Assembly (NCBI RefSeq): GCF_000214825.1
Contig: NC_015581.1
Location: 1,364,001 to 1,428,000 of the forward strand
DNA from: Thiomicrospira cyclica ALM1
GTDB taxonomy: Bacteria; Pseudomonadota; Gammaproteobacteria; Thiomicrospirales; Thiomicrospiraceae
Direction: 5' to 3'
Length of the DNA: 64,000 nucleotides
Positions within the stretch are counted from its first letter, which is position 1. Every line of letters starts with the position of its first letter. A program made the translations under genes and the position numbers. Of the stretch, positions 9,115 to 16,469 are shown piece by piece. The notes below the pieces were generated by a model. It saw only the letters and a list, made by a program, of their open reading frames with translations, did no database searches and was not told the DNA's origin.

Positions 9115-10200
9115 TCATCGTAAATACATCCTTGCCCAACCCGAGGCCAGCAGTAACAGACCGACCACCAACGCCAAACTTAGCGGCCAATGGACTAAGC
9201 TGATCTGGCGCCAATCCTCGCCCTGTTCGACCAGGTCGTCACGCGCACGGACTTGCAGTTGGCTAAAGGCGTCGCGCAGTTCCGCAGGATCATAAACCGC
9301 AACGAATCGTCCGCCGGTATCAGCCGCTAGGGTTTGTAAACTGGCCGTTTCTAAGGGTTGATAAATCAAACTCGAGCGCCCGGCGGATAAAGATTCTTGC
9401 CCGCCCAAGCCAATGGTATGAATCGCGATACCGCTGGCATTGGCATAGTCAATCACATCGGCCAAACTCAAGCGACTGCGGGCTTGCAAACCATCACTCA
9501 CCACCACTAACAGCGGTTCAAAGGTCGTTGAACGATTAGGATCAGTGTGCATATTACGAATCGCCATGGCCATCGCTTCGCCCATCGCTTGATCGGTACG
9601 TCCCGCTAAATAAGGCAACAAACGCGGCAGTTTCGCCCGCAAAGTATTGCGATCCGCTGTCATAGGCATCAGCGTAAATGCCTCATCGGCATATAAAATC
9701 AGACTAAAGCGGTGATGAGGTAATGCGGCCACAAACTCATCCAGCACCTGCTGTAGGACGGCGATACGGCTCAGCGGTTGGTCGTTTTCGGCATAATCTT
9801 CTAATACTAGCGATACCGAACTTTCAACTACCAGCGTTACATCGCGCACCGGTGGCGTGTCACTGACCGATTGCGGCTGGCTGTGCCAATAAAACGGACC
9901 GGCCAAGGCAAGCAACACCAGCCCGAGCAGGCTGACACGCAATCCAGCCTGCAGCGGTGATAACCAAGCCAAGCGTTGCTTGCCCTGGGTGCTGCCAGCG
10001 GTTTGAGTGGCCATAAATGCGGCAATACGCGAATGATAATACACCGATTGCTCAGCGGTATCCTGTGCGGCCAACCAAGGAAAACTCGCCTGGCCACGGG
10101 TTCGCAGCCAGCTAATTAGCGGCCATAGCAAAATCAGCAGCAACACCCAAAGTGCTCGCCACTCGATATCCTGCCAACTTAACGGGAAGAACTCAGTCAT
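9115..10200 (-). CDS. BatA-type VWA domain protein
   Basis: A 361-residue membrane-anchored VWA protein. It has N-terminal helices (LWVLLLILLWPLISWL and GLRVSLLGLVLLALAGPFYW), a central VWA domain and a last helix (LALVVGLLLLASGW). The usual metal-site motif DxSxS is replaced by ESSVS in LVVESSVSL, while the later MIDAS Thr (AGRTDQAMGE) and VVVSDGLQ are present. Start 10200 is favoured by GAGGTCGCC just upstream, and it overlaps the DUF4381 stop by eight bases. The gene ends in an ATGA overlap with one possible start of the next VWA gene. The partner relation to BatB/C is from the known operon. Confidence 0.85.
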   Translation of the reverse strand: MTEFFPLSWQDIEWRALWVLLLILLWPLISWLRTRGQASFPWLAAQDTAEQSVYYHSRIAAFMATQTAGSTQGKQRLAWLSPLQAGLRVSLLGLVLLALAGPFYWHSQPQSVSDTPPVRDVTLVVESSVSLVLEDYAENDQPLSRIAVLQQVLDEFVAALPHHRFSLILYADEAFTLMPMTADRNTLRAKLPRLLPYLAGRTDQAMGEAMAMAIRNMHTDPNRSTTFEPLLVVVSDGLQARSRLSLADVIDYANASGIAIHTIGLGGQESLSAGRSSLIYQPLETASLQTLAADTGGRFVAVYDPAELRDAFSQLQVRARDDLVEQGEDWRQISLVHWPLSLALVVGLLLLASGWARMYLR

Positions 10201-10723
10201 GGCGACCTCGCGGATCTTGCTGACCTTGTTGACCTTGTTGAACTGGCTGGTCTCGCGGCACCATTCGATCTCGCTCAAGCGCGATCATCGCCTGTTGCAG
10301 TTGCTGATAAAAATCCTGCGGTTGCATAGCTCGATCACTAAAGCAGGCCTCATACAACCAGCGATGCTCGGTTGGACTGAGGGACTGAGACTGTTGCGAC
10401 TGCACTTGATAAATGGCCAACGCCAAACGACGTAACTCTGTGCTGAACGAAAGATCTTGTTGCGCTGGCGCTTCAACCGTCTCAACCAAGCGTTCCACCT
10501 GCTGCACCAAACGTTGCAAACGGCGCTGGGCATACCAGGCCTGGTAACGTTGCCATAACCACCAAACCAAGCCTGCTAATAACAGCAATGCGAATAGAAG
10601 CATCATCATAACCAGCAACCCTTGCCAGCCACTCAAACCCTGGGCGGCTACGTCACTCACCAACGGTTCATCGAGAGTCGGCGCTAGATCAAACCAGCCA
10701 TCGGGTCGCTGAGCAATGGTCAT
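10193..10723 (-). CDS. DUF4381 domain membrane protein
   Basis: This 176-residue protein has a single strong membrane helix (about residues 33-60, VMMMLLFALLLLAGLVWWL), followed by a cytoplasmic helical part with YQAWYAQRRLQR and an LYEACFSDRAMQPQDF segment near the end of the conserved region. The C-terminus carries a short Gln-Gly repeat (QQGQQGQQ) encoded by three 9-base tandem units at 10216-10242. DUF4381 proteins are known from this position between DUF58 and BatA genes. The start overlaps the DUF58 stop (ATGA). Function is unknown beyond operon membership. Confidence 0.8.
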   Translation of the reverse strand: MTIAQRPDGWFDLAPTLDEPLVSDVAAQGLSGWQGLLVMMMLLFALLLLAGLVWWLWQRYQAWYAQRRLQRLVQQVERLVETVEAPAQQDLSFSTELRRLALAIYQVQSQQSQSLSPTEHRWLYEACFSDRAMQPQDFYQQLQQAMIALERDRMVPRDQPVQQGQQGQQDPRGRHD

Positions 10724-11637
10724 CGTGCCAACTCCAATGCCAAGCGTCTAAAATCCACCAATTCATCCTGGGTACTCAATGGCCAATGGGTAATACCATA
10801 AGCACGCAGTTGCTTGGCTAGGGTATCAGCTTGCTGTTGTGACCACTGCTGATAAGCCGCCAGCTTATCGGCATCAAGTAGCCAGCGCTGCATACCCTGC
10901 TGTAAGGCCAGTCGCGCCCGCTTGGGCAGAGATAATTCAATCGGATCAACAAGGCTGACCGCCTGCACATCAAACTGCGCCTGCACCGCAAATAACCATT
11001 GCCAGTCCTGTGCACTCCAATCGACAAAATCGGTCACTAACCAAACTTTTGCCCCAGGTAACCAGGCCTGCTGCGATGCTCGCAAGCGCTCAGCAAAACC
11101 TACCGCGTTGTTGACCGCTTGCGGGGGGCAGGGTTTCGCGAGTTGATTCATCGTTTGCCGAAAAATATCCCGCGCCGCCGGCGCCGGCCACACCTGTAAT
11201 TGATCATGGGCTTGTACGAGCTGCCATTGCACACCCTGTTGCTGCGCCCACCAGGCTAACCAGCCGGTAAAGCGCATCGCTTGGGTAACTTTTAAACGCT
11301 TGTGCGAGCCAAAGCGCATACTCGGCCCCTGGTCCACACAGACGCACCAGGCCTGCTGACGTTCTTGTTGGAAGACTTTGGTCATGGCTTGCCCAGAACG
11401 CGCCCACGCCCGCCAATTCAGATGACGCAACTCATCGCCAGGGTAATAAGCTCGGCTGTCGGCATAATCCATGCCCTGCCCGGTCGATTTAGACCACTGA
11501 TCACCAAATAACCGCTGCGCACTGGCCCGTTGGCTGGGTTTAAAATCAACCAAGTCTGCGGCGATAGCCTGAGCCCAAGCGGCTATTTCCTCCGCACTCA
11601 TAATGGGTGCATTCACCTTAGTAACGGCTGAACTCAT
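10720..11637 (-). CDS. DUF58 domain protein of the MoxR operon
   Basis: A 305-residue soluble protein with the DUF58 hallmark DYADSRAYYPGDELRHLNW, followed by RAWARSGQAMTKVF, QQERQQ and a VWA-like first strand, CVCVDQGPSMRFGS. The length is normal for the family. DUF58 proteins always accompany MoxR ATPases and probably act as adaptors for the VWA proteins (family knowledge; mechanism unproven). Start and stop both overlap neighbouring genes by ATGA, so translation is coupled with moxR upstream and the DUF4381 gene downstream. Confidence 0.9.
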   Translation of the reverse strand: MSSAVTKVNAPIMSAEEIAAWAQAIAADLVDFKPSQRASAQRLFGDQWSKSTGQGMDYADSRAYYPGDELRHLNWRAWARSGQAMTKVFQQERQQAWCVCVDQGPSMRFGSHKRLKVTQAMRFTGWLAWWAQQQGVQWQLVQAHDQLQVWPAPAARDIFRQTMNQLAKPCPPQAVNNAVGFAERLRASQQAWLPGAKVWLVTDFVDWSAQDWQWLFAVQAQFDVQAVSLVDPIELSLPKRARLALQQGMQRWLLDADKLAAYQQWSQQQADTLAKQLRAYGITHWPLSTQDELVDFRRLALELAR

Positions 11638-12620
11638 GCCACAACGGGTACCTCAACCCAGCGTAACAATTCGGTTAGCAGCCGATCGATCGACCAACCT
11701 TGCGCACGTCCGGCAAAACTCAAGCCCAAACGATGGCGGAGCACATCAGGTAACAACAACGCGACATCTTCTGGAATCACATAGTCGCGCCCTTGTAACC
11801 AAGCATAGGCACTGGCGGCATGCAACAGGGCAATCGAGGCGCGCGGCGACGCCGCTACATCCAAGACGCCCGCTAAATTCGCATCAAAACGACTTACATT
11901 ACGGGTAGCGGCAATCAGCGCCACAATATAGGCTTCCACGGCAGGTGCCACAAAAACCTCCGCCACCGCGCGGCGTGCTTGCATCACATCCTGCGGGGTT
12001 AAACTGGAGGTATCGGGCTCAACATCAGCACCAAAATGCTTGGCACGATCCCGACGTAGAATGTCTAATTCTTCCGCTTCGGTCGGATAATCCAGCACCA
12101 CATGCAACATAAACCGGTCCATTTGCGCTTCTGGCAGTGGGTAGGTCCCGCTTTGTTCCAACGGGTTTTGGGTCGCCATCACGATAAATAATTCTGGCAA
12201 ACCACGCGTTTTACCGCCGGCCGTCACTTGCTTTTCGGCCATAGCTTCTAATAGTGCGGATTGCACTTTCGGTGGGGCACGATTAATTTCATCGGCCAGG
12301 ACAATTTCATTAAAAATGGGACCTGGAATAAAACTCAACCCCCCTTGCTGGGTATCCAACACCTCTGACCCCATCACATCCGCCGGCATTAAATCGGGCG
12401 TAAACTGAATGCGTTGAAAACTGGCATGTACCCCGCGCGCCAGGGTTTTAACCGCGGTCGTTTTCGCGAGGCCTGGCGGGCCCTCTAGTAACACATGACC
12501 ACCGGTGAGCATCGCAATTAGCATCCGCTCGAGTAAGGCATGCTGTCCGACAATCGTTTTTTGTAAGTGTGTCTTCAGCCCCATAAAGGCCTGTTGGCTC
12601 GCTGTTGCGTTTGCTGACAT
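11634..12620 (-). CDS. MoxR-family AAA+ ATPase
   Basis: The 328-residue ATPase has Walker A GPPGLAKT (residues 47-54), Walker B EIVLADEINR (about 105-114), sensor 1 in VMATQNPLEQ, an arginine-finger region (EAQMDRFM) and the C-terminal lid (LLPDVLRHRLGLSF). MoxR proteins act as chaperone-like ATPases that mature their VWA-domain partners, which here follow in the same operon. Start 12620 (MSANATASQQ) has an AAAGGA site at good distance. A candidate promoter with an overlapping palindromic operator lies just upstream, identical in its arms to the one at 34412. Confidence 0.95.
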   Translation of the reverse strand: MSANATASQQAFMGLKTHLQKTIVGQHALLERMLIAMLTGGHVLLEGPPGLAKTTAVKTLARGVHASFQRIQFTPDLMPADVMGSEVLDTQQGGLSFIPGPIFNEIVLADEINRAPPKVQSALLEAMAEKQVTAGGKTRGLPELFIVMATQNPLEQSGTYPLPEAQMDRFMLHVVLDYPTEAEELDILRRDRAKHFGADVEPDTSSLTPQDVMQARRAVAEVFVAPAVEAYIVALIAATRNVSRFDANLAGVLDVAASPRASIALLHAASAYAWLQGRDYVIPEDVALLLPDVLRHRLGLSFAGRAQGWSIDRLLTELLRWVEVPVVA

Positions 12621-12645
12621 AGCTTTTCCTTTAATTCCAGCGCTA

Positions 12646-12669
12646 ATATTCAACTGAGTGGTTGAATAT
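12646..12669. promoter_or_regulatory. Palindromic operator upstream of moxR
   Basis: ATATTCAAC, six bases (TGAGTG), then GTTGAATAT: a perfect nine-base inverted repeat. The same two arms with the same spacing occur at 34412-34435 beside the persulfide dioxygenase and ArsR-rhodanese genes. It covers the predicted -10 and start site of the moxR operon, as expected for a repressor site. Confidence 0.7.
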
Positions 12670-12693
12670 ACAAAAGGCGGCTGGTGAATGCAA
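12665..12693 (-). promoter_or_regulatory. Predicted sigma-70 promoter of the moxR/bat operon
   Basis: On the minus strand TTGCAT (12693-12688), a 17-base spacer and TATATT (12670-12665). The -10 lies inside the palindrome at 12646-12669. The predicted start site would be about 38 bases before the moxR ATG. Confidence 0.6.
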
Positions 12694-12825
12694 GATGTTC
12701 AGTATGCCAAATACCCTAAAAATTTTTGGGGAATAAATAAAGAGATTGATTTCAAGACGCTGGAAAACAGCCGTTTCAGCAATCTCTATTCTTGAAACGA
12801 ATAATGTTCGAGCACTTGCTGAGCT

Positions 12826-14322
12826 TTAATCTACAACTTGCATTTGTTTTCTTTTGCGCACGGCACCTCTAATCAGTGCGATAAAAATCCCCAACATACC
12901 ACCCAATACCAAGGCAACTGCAACAATCAGTTTTTTATTGGGCTTAATTGGGTTTTCAGGAACCATCGGTAATTGCGCAACTCGAAAAACACTAAAGTCG
13001 GCCTGAGCGATTTTTGTTTTCGCTTCATTTAACACTTCGAGTTTATTGTGAAGGCTACGAAGTGAATCTGAAAAAGGAAAATTATCTGTTCGGTTTTTTA
13101 GAGTGAGGATCCGGATATTTTCTTCATCTAACTGATTCAACTTAGCTTGAATACTCCTTAACTCCTCTGAAAATGGAAAGTTGTCCTGACGGTTTTTTAA
13201 ACGTTCGATTCTTTGATTAACATTAAGTGCTTCTAATTGTCTAAATAAATCCGGTAATTCACTAATAAAAGGGTCATCTGATGTGCGCTGTTGTAATGAC
13301 CTAATTTCTTGGGTCAAAGCCTTGGTTCCAAGCCAGTAGCGAGAAGGGTTTTGGCTATTAATATCAATCCTGGAAACATTGCCAGCCTGCCGATTATAGT
13401 CGGACGGATTAACTGGTGTTTCAATACCTAGAGCTTGTGCAATATTTAGGTCAGTCTTAAGCCTAGCTATACGAAACTCTCTATCAAGCTTTGCTTTCTC
13501 TCTCAAGAGTTTAATTTGCTCAGTCAGGTTTTCTTTGTGTTCTATATCAGTCTCTTCCAATCGCTTTATTTCAGCCTGAATTTCACGGTTTACACGCTGA
13601 TTCTCAAGCTCAAATTTCTGCAATAAAACCGTTTTCGATTCAAGGTCATCCTCTTCAAGGCGCTTGATTTCAGCTTCAATTTCACGGTTTACACGGGCAT
13701 TTTCTTGTTCGTATTCGCTTAGTAACCGGCTTATTTTGAGTTCAATACTGGTAAGTAAACTGTTACGAATTTCTTGTGTGGTCAAGTCAGCGGAAGCGCT
13801 TAAAAAGTCGGATAATATTTCATAGCTAATATGTGGGCTTGATGCTTGAAAAGCAATACGGGTACTCAGTAATTTAAAAACTTCTTTCTGCGATATCTCT
13901 GGCGTCGTAATAGTTAGATTTTTGCGCAAAAACCGATAGGCTTGCGTCTCAGACAATTGCAGCTCATTTTGTATAAACGCTTGATGAGGCTCCAACCTAA
14001 GCAAATGCATAATTGCTTCTGATGAAGTTAGATTTTCCAGATAAGTCTGGTACACACTTTCTTGAGTTGGTCGCTCTAAATTAAAACCGCTCAGTTCTGA
14101 GAGTCGAATGCTATCAATTTGCGCTGAACTAGGGGGTAGTAGTGAAGCTTCAGATTGGTAGGTTGGCGTCATATTGATTGCATACAGCCCAGCAATAACC
14201 GTCATTATAATTGTGGCAATGGCTATCAGCCACTTCTGTGACCAAATCGTTTGCCAGAGTTCATAGAGGTCAATTTCGTCATCATATTGAGGCGGCATGG
14301 GTGCAGGGTTATGCTGATTCAT
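12826..14322 (-). CDS. Wzz-family polysaccharide chain-length protein, enlarged
   Basis: The protein of about 498 residues has a Wzz N-terminus (DEIDLYELWQTIWSQKWLI leading into the first membrane helix, then MTPTYQSEASLLPP) and a C-terminal PxxP-like segment (PENPIKPNKK) before the second membrane helix. The periplasmic part is longer than usual for Wzz (about 330-380 residues) because of two internal duplications: VNREIEAEIKRLEE with VNREIQAEIKRLEE, and LKNRQDNFPFSEELRS with LKNRTDNFPFSDSLRS. No tyrosine kinase domain is present. Start 14322 has GAAGGTG upstream. No other polysaccharide genes lie nearby, so its polymer is unknown. Confidence 0.88.
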   Translation of the reverse strand: MNQHNPAPMPPQYDDEIDLYELWQTIWSQKWLIAIATIIMTVIAGLYAINMTPTYQSEASLLPPSSAQIDSIRLSELSGFNLERPTQESVYQTYLENLTSSEAIMHLLRLEPHQAFIQNELQLSETQAYRFLRKNLTITTPEISQKEVFKLLSTRIAFQASSPHISYEILSDFLSASADLTTQEIRNSLLTSIELKISRLLSEYEQENARVNREIEAEIKRLEEDDLESKTVLLQKFELENQRVNREIQAEIKRLEETDIEHKENLTEQIKLLREKAKLDREFRIARLKTDLNIAQALGIETPVNPSDYNRQAGNVSRIDINSQNPSRYWLGTKALTQEIRSLQQRTSDDPFISELPDLFRQLEALNVNQRIERLKNRQDNFPFSEELRSIQAKLNQLDEENIRILTLKNRTDNFPFSDSLRSLHNKLEVLNEAKTKIAQADFSVFRVAQLPMVPENPIKPNKKLIVAVALVLGGMLGIFIALIRGAVRKRKQMQVVD

Positions 14323-14558
14323 TGGCGCACCTTCAGACTTGTAATTATTAATACCAGCAACAAACAAACGTGGGTGATGATTGCCCAGTCAAGCTGATAA
14401 AAAGCTAACACTAGCAAACCCAGCTGTAACAATGTCAAAGTCAAAAACAACATAGGTTTTTCGAGTGTTAACAGGCTGGGGTAAATTAGCATGAGAATAC
14501 CCCCAAAGATAAGTGCCGCAGGAGATTGGCCTGATATACGAGACATTTTTGCTTTCAT
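14319..14558 (-). CDS. Small membrane protein preceding the Wzz-like gene
   Basis: A 79-residue open frame rich in Leu, Ile and Val with three likely membrane helices (ALIFGGILMLIYPSLL, LFLTLTLLQLGLLVLAFY, IITHVCLLLVLIITSL). I recognise no family. Support for a real gene is the ATGA overlap with the Wzz-like start at 14322, same strand, and the uniform hydrophobic pattern. Against it, neither ATG (14558 or 14546) has a clear ribosome site. It could be a small accessory to the Wzz-like protein (inference only). Confidence 0.5.
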   Translation of the reverse strand: MKAKMSRISGQSPAALIFGGILMLIYPSLLTLEKPMLFLTLTLLQLGLLVLAFYQLDWAIITHVCLLLVLIITSLKVRQ

Positions 14559-14608
14559 ATTTTTTGTATTTACTAATTAAAAATAGCAGTATATTAGTAG
14601 TTAACTAC

Positions 14609-14651
14609 GTCCCCAATTTGGGTACGTATATTTTGTTCCTACAATTGGGAC
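14609..14651. promoter_or_regulatory. Candidate operator of the XRE regulator
   Basis: GTCCCCAATTTGGGTAC (14609-14625) is a near-perfect palindrome. A second related element, CAATTGGGAC (14642-14651), ends two bases before the ATG of the XRE gene and pairs with the first half of the palindrome. Such doubled sites directly before a small HTH gene suggest autorepression (inference). Confidence 0.5.
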
Positions 14652-14653
14652 AC

Positions 14654-14893
14654 ATGAAAACTATTTACTCTCCAGAAGCTAAACGCTTATCTAGTTGGCT
14701 ACGCGAGCAACGCGAAGCCAAAGGGTTAACCATGCGCCAAGCTGGTGAGTTGATTCAAAAACCCCATTCGTTTATTGGCAAGATAGAAGTTGGCCAGCGC
14801 CGCTTAGATGTGGTGGAATTTGTTTGGTATTGCGAATGCTTGGGATTTGATCCCGTTGAAGGTCTAGTTAGCTTGCGAAAAAAACATTACTAG
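14654..14893 (+). CDS. XRE-family helix-turn-helix regulator, small
   Basis: The 79-residue protein is essentially one Cro/CI-type HTH domain: LSSWLREQREAKGLTMRQAG, then ELIQKPHSFIGKIEVGQRRL as the second and third helices, and a final VEFVWYCECLGFDP helix. ATG at 14654 is chosen because the open frame upstream has no plausible ribosome site and the protein aligns from here. It is divergent from the small membrane protein and Wzz-like gene, so it may regulate them as well as itself. Its target is not known. Confidence 0.85.
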   Translation: MKTIYSPEAKRLSSWLREQREAKGLTMRQAGELIQKPHSFIGKIEVGQRRLDVVEFVWYCECLGFDPVEGLVSLRKKHY

Positions 14894-15019
14894 ACCTGGT
14901 GATATAGTTATCCCTAATTCTTAACATCACCCATCGCAGATAATTGAGCAGTTAATTAGAAAACCCTTACAATAGCCTATCGATAACACATCACTTTACC
15001 TTATCAGCAGGAACCCGCC

Positions 15020-16414
15020 TTGAACCAACCAGCCCAGCCACATTCGTTTACGACCCTTAATTTACACCCCGACCTACTCAGCAATCTTGAAAGCCTCGGT
15101 TATCTGCACCAGACTGAGATTCAGGCGCAAAGCTTGCCACCGATTTTGGCGGGCCAAGACGTGATTGCGCAGGGTAAAACGGGCTCGGGCAAAACCGCAG
15201 CCTTTGGTTTGGGCTTACTCAATCAGCTGGATAGTAAAAATTTCAACATTCAAGCGATGGTACTCTGCCCGACCCGCGAATTGGCCGATCAAGTGGCCGA
15301 AGAAATTCGCCGTCTTGCGCGTCGCCTGCCGAACATTAAAGTCATGACGCTATGTGGCGGGATGAACATGGGCGCACAACTCAGCTCCTTACAACAAGGG
15401 GCGCATGTGATAGTCGGCACACCGGGACGCATTGAAGAACACCTGCGCAAACAAACGCTTAAGCTTGATGACCTCAAGGTGTTGGTACTCGACGAAGCGG
15501 ATCGGATGCTCGATATGGGCTTTCAGCCAGCGATTGATGCGATTATGGAAACCGTACCCAGCCCGCGCCAAACCCTGTTATTTAGTGCCACCTTTCCGAG
15601 CCAGATTGAACAAATCAGCGAGCGGATTATGCAAACACCCCTGCGCATTCAAGTTGAATCGCAACATGACCATGCCAGCATCGCCCAGCATTTTTATCAG
15701 GTTGACACGCCTGAACAACGCCTTACTGCGTTACGTTTATTGCTACTTAAGCATCGCCCTGAATCCAGCGTGGTGTTTTGCAACACCAAAAAAGATGCCC
15801 AAATGGTGGCGGATGCCTTGCATAAGGTCGGCTTTGATGTGGCCGCGTTACACGGTGACTTAGAACAGCGTGAGCGTGATCAAACCCTGATTCAATTTGC
15901 CAATAAAAGCATTGCGGTACTCGTAGCCACCGATGTCGCGGCACGGGGTTTGGATATTGATGCGCTCGATGCGGTGATCAACTTTCACCTAGCCCACGAC
16001 CCTGAAATCCATGTTCATCGGATTGGCCGTACCGGACGCGCCGGTAGCAAAGGGCTCGCCGCCAGTTTAATCAGCGACAAAGAAAGCTATAAGGTGGCGG
16101 TGTTAGGTGAGTATCTCGATCAAGAGATCAAAACGGAACCCTTACCCGATTTAAGTATTTTGAAACAAACACCCCTGCAGGCCAAGATGGTTACCTTGCA
16201 ACTTGATGGCGGCAAAAAAATAAAACTACGCCCAGGTGACATTCTAGGCGCACTGACCGCCAATCCGCTGATCACTGGCGAACAGATCGGCAAAATCAAA
16301 ATCACCGACATGCGCAGCTATGTCGCGGTAGAACGCCCGATTGCGAAACTCGCGCTTAAACACCTAAGCAGTGAAAAACTAAAAGGCAAAAACGTCCGCG
16401 CCCGGATGTTATAA
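15020..16414 (+). CDS. dbpA: DEAD-box ATP-dependent RNA helicase DbpA
   Basis: The 464-residue helicase has, in order, the Q motif (LESLGYLHQTEIQAQ), Walker A (AQGKTGSGKT), PTRELA, VLDEADRML (DEAD), LFSATFP (SAT), VATDVAARGLD and HRIGRTGRAG. It ends in a DbpA RNA-binding domain (about residues 390-464, KIKLRPGDILGALT onward), which targets hairpin 92 of 23S rRNA during 50S assembly. The start is TTG with AGGA upstream; no ATG gives a better fit. It stands alone, convergent with the giant exoprotein gene. Confidence 0.93.
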   Translation: MNQPAQPHSFTTLNLHPDLLSNLESLGYLHQTEIQAQSLPPILAGQDVIAQGKTGSGKTAAFGLGLLNQLDSKNFNIQAMVLCPTRELADQVAEEIRRLARRLPNIKVMTLCGGMNMGAQLSSLQQGAHVIVGTPGRIEEHLRKQTLKLDDLKVLVLDEADRMLDMGFQPAIDAIMETVPSPRQTLLFSATFPSQIEQISERIMQTPLRIQVESQHDHASIAQHFYQVDTPEQRLTALRLLLLKHRPESSVVFCNTKKDAQMVADALHKVGFDVAALHGDLEQRERDQTLIQFANKSIAVLVATDVAARGLDIDALDAVINFHLAHDPEIHVHRIGRTGRAGSKGLAASLISDKESYKVAVLGEYLDQEIKTEPLPDLSILKQTPLQAKMVTLQLDGGKKIKLRPGDILGALTANPLITGEQIGKIKITDMRSYVAVERPIAKLALKHLSSEKLKGKNVRARML

Positions 16415-16418
16415 ACCC

Positions 16419-16438
16419 GCTCAGCAGGCCTGGTGAGC
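16419..16438. repeat. 20-base intergenic palindrome with CAGGCCTG core
   Basis: GCTCAGCAGGCCTGGTGAGC is a near-perfect inverted repeat (one mismatched pair), five bases after the dbpA stop and before the convergent exoprotein stop. It is the one copy of the over-represented octamer that lies between genes. It could act as a weak hairpin terminator, but no T tract follows. Confidence 0.55.
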
Positions 16439-16469
16439 TAACCTAAATACCCATAAGCCGTGCATCAGT

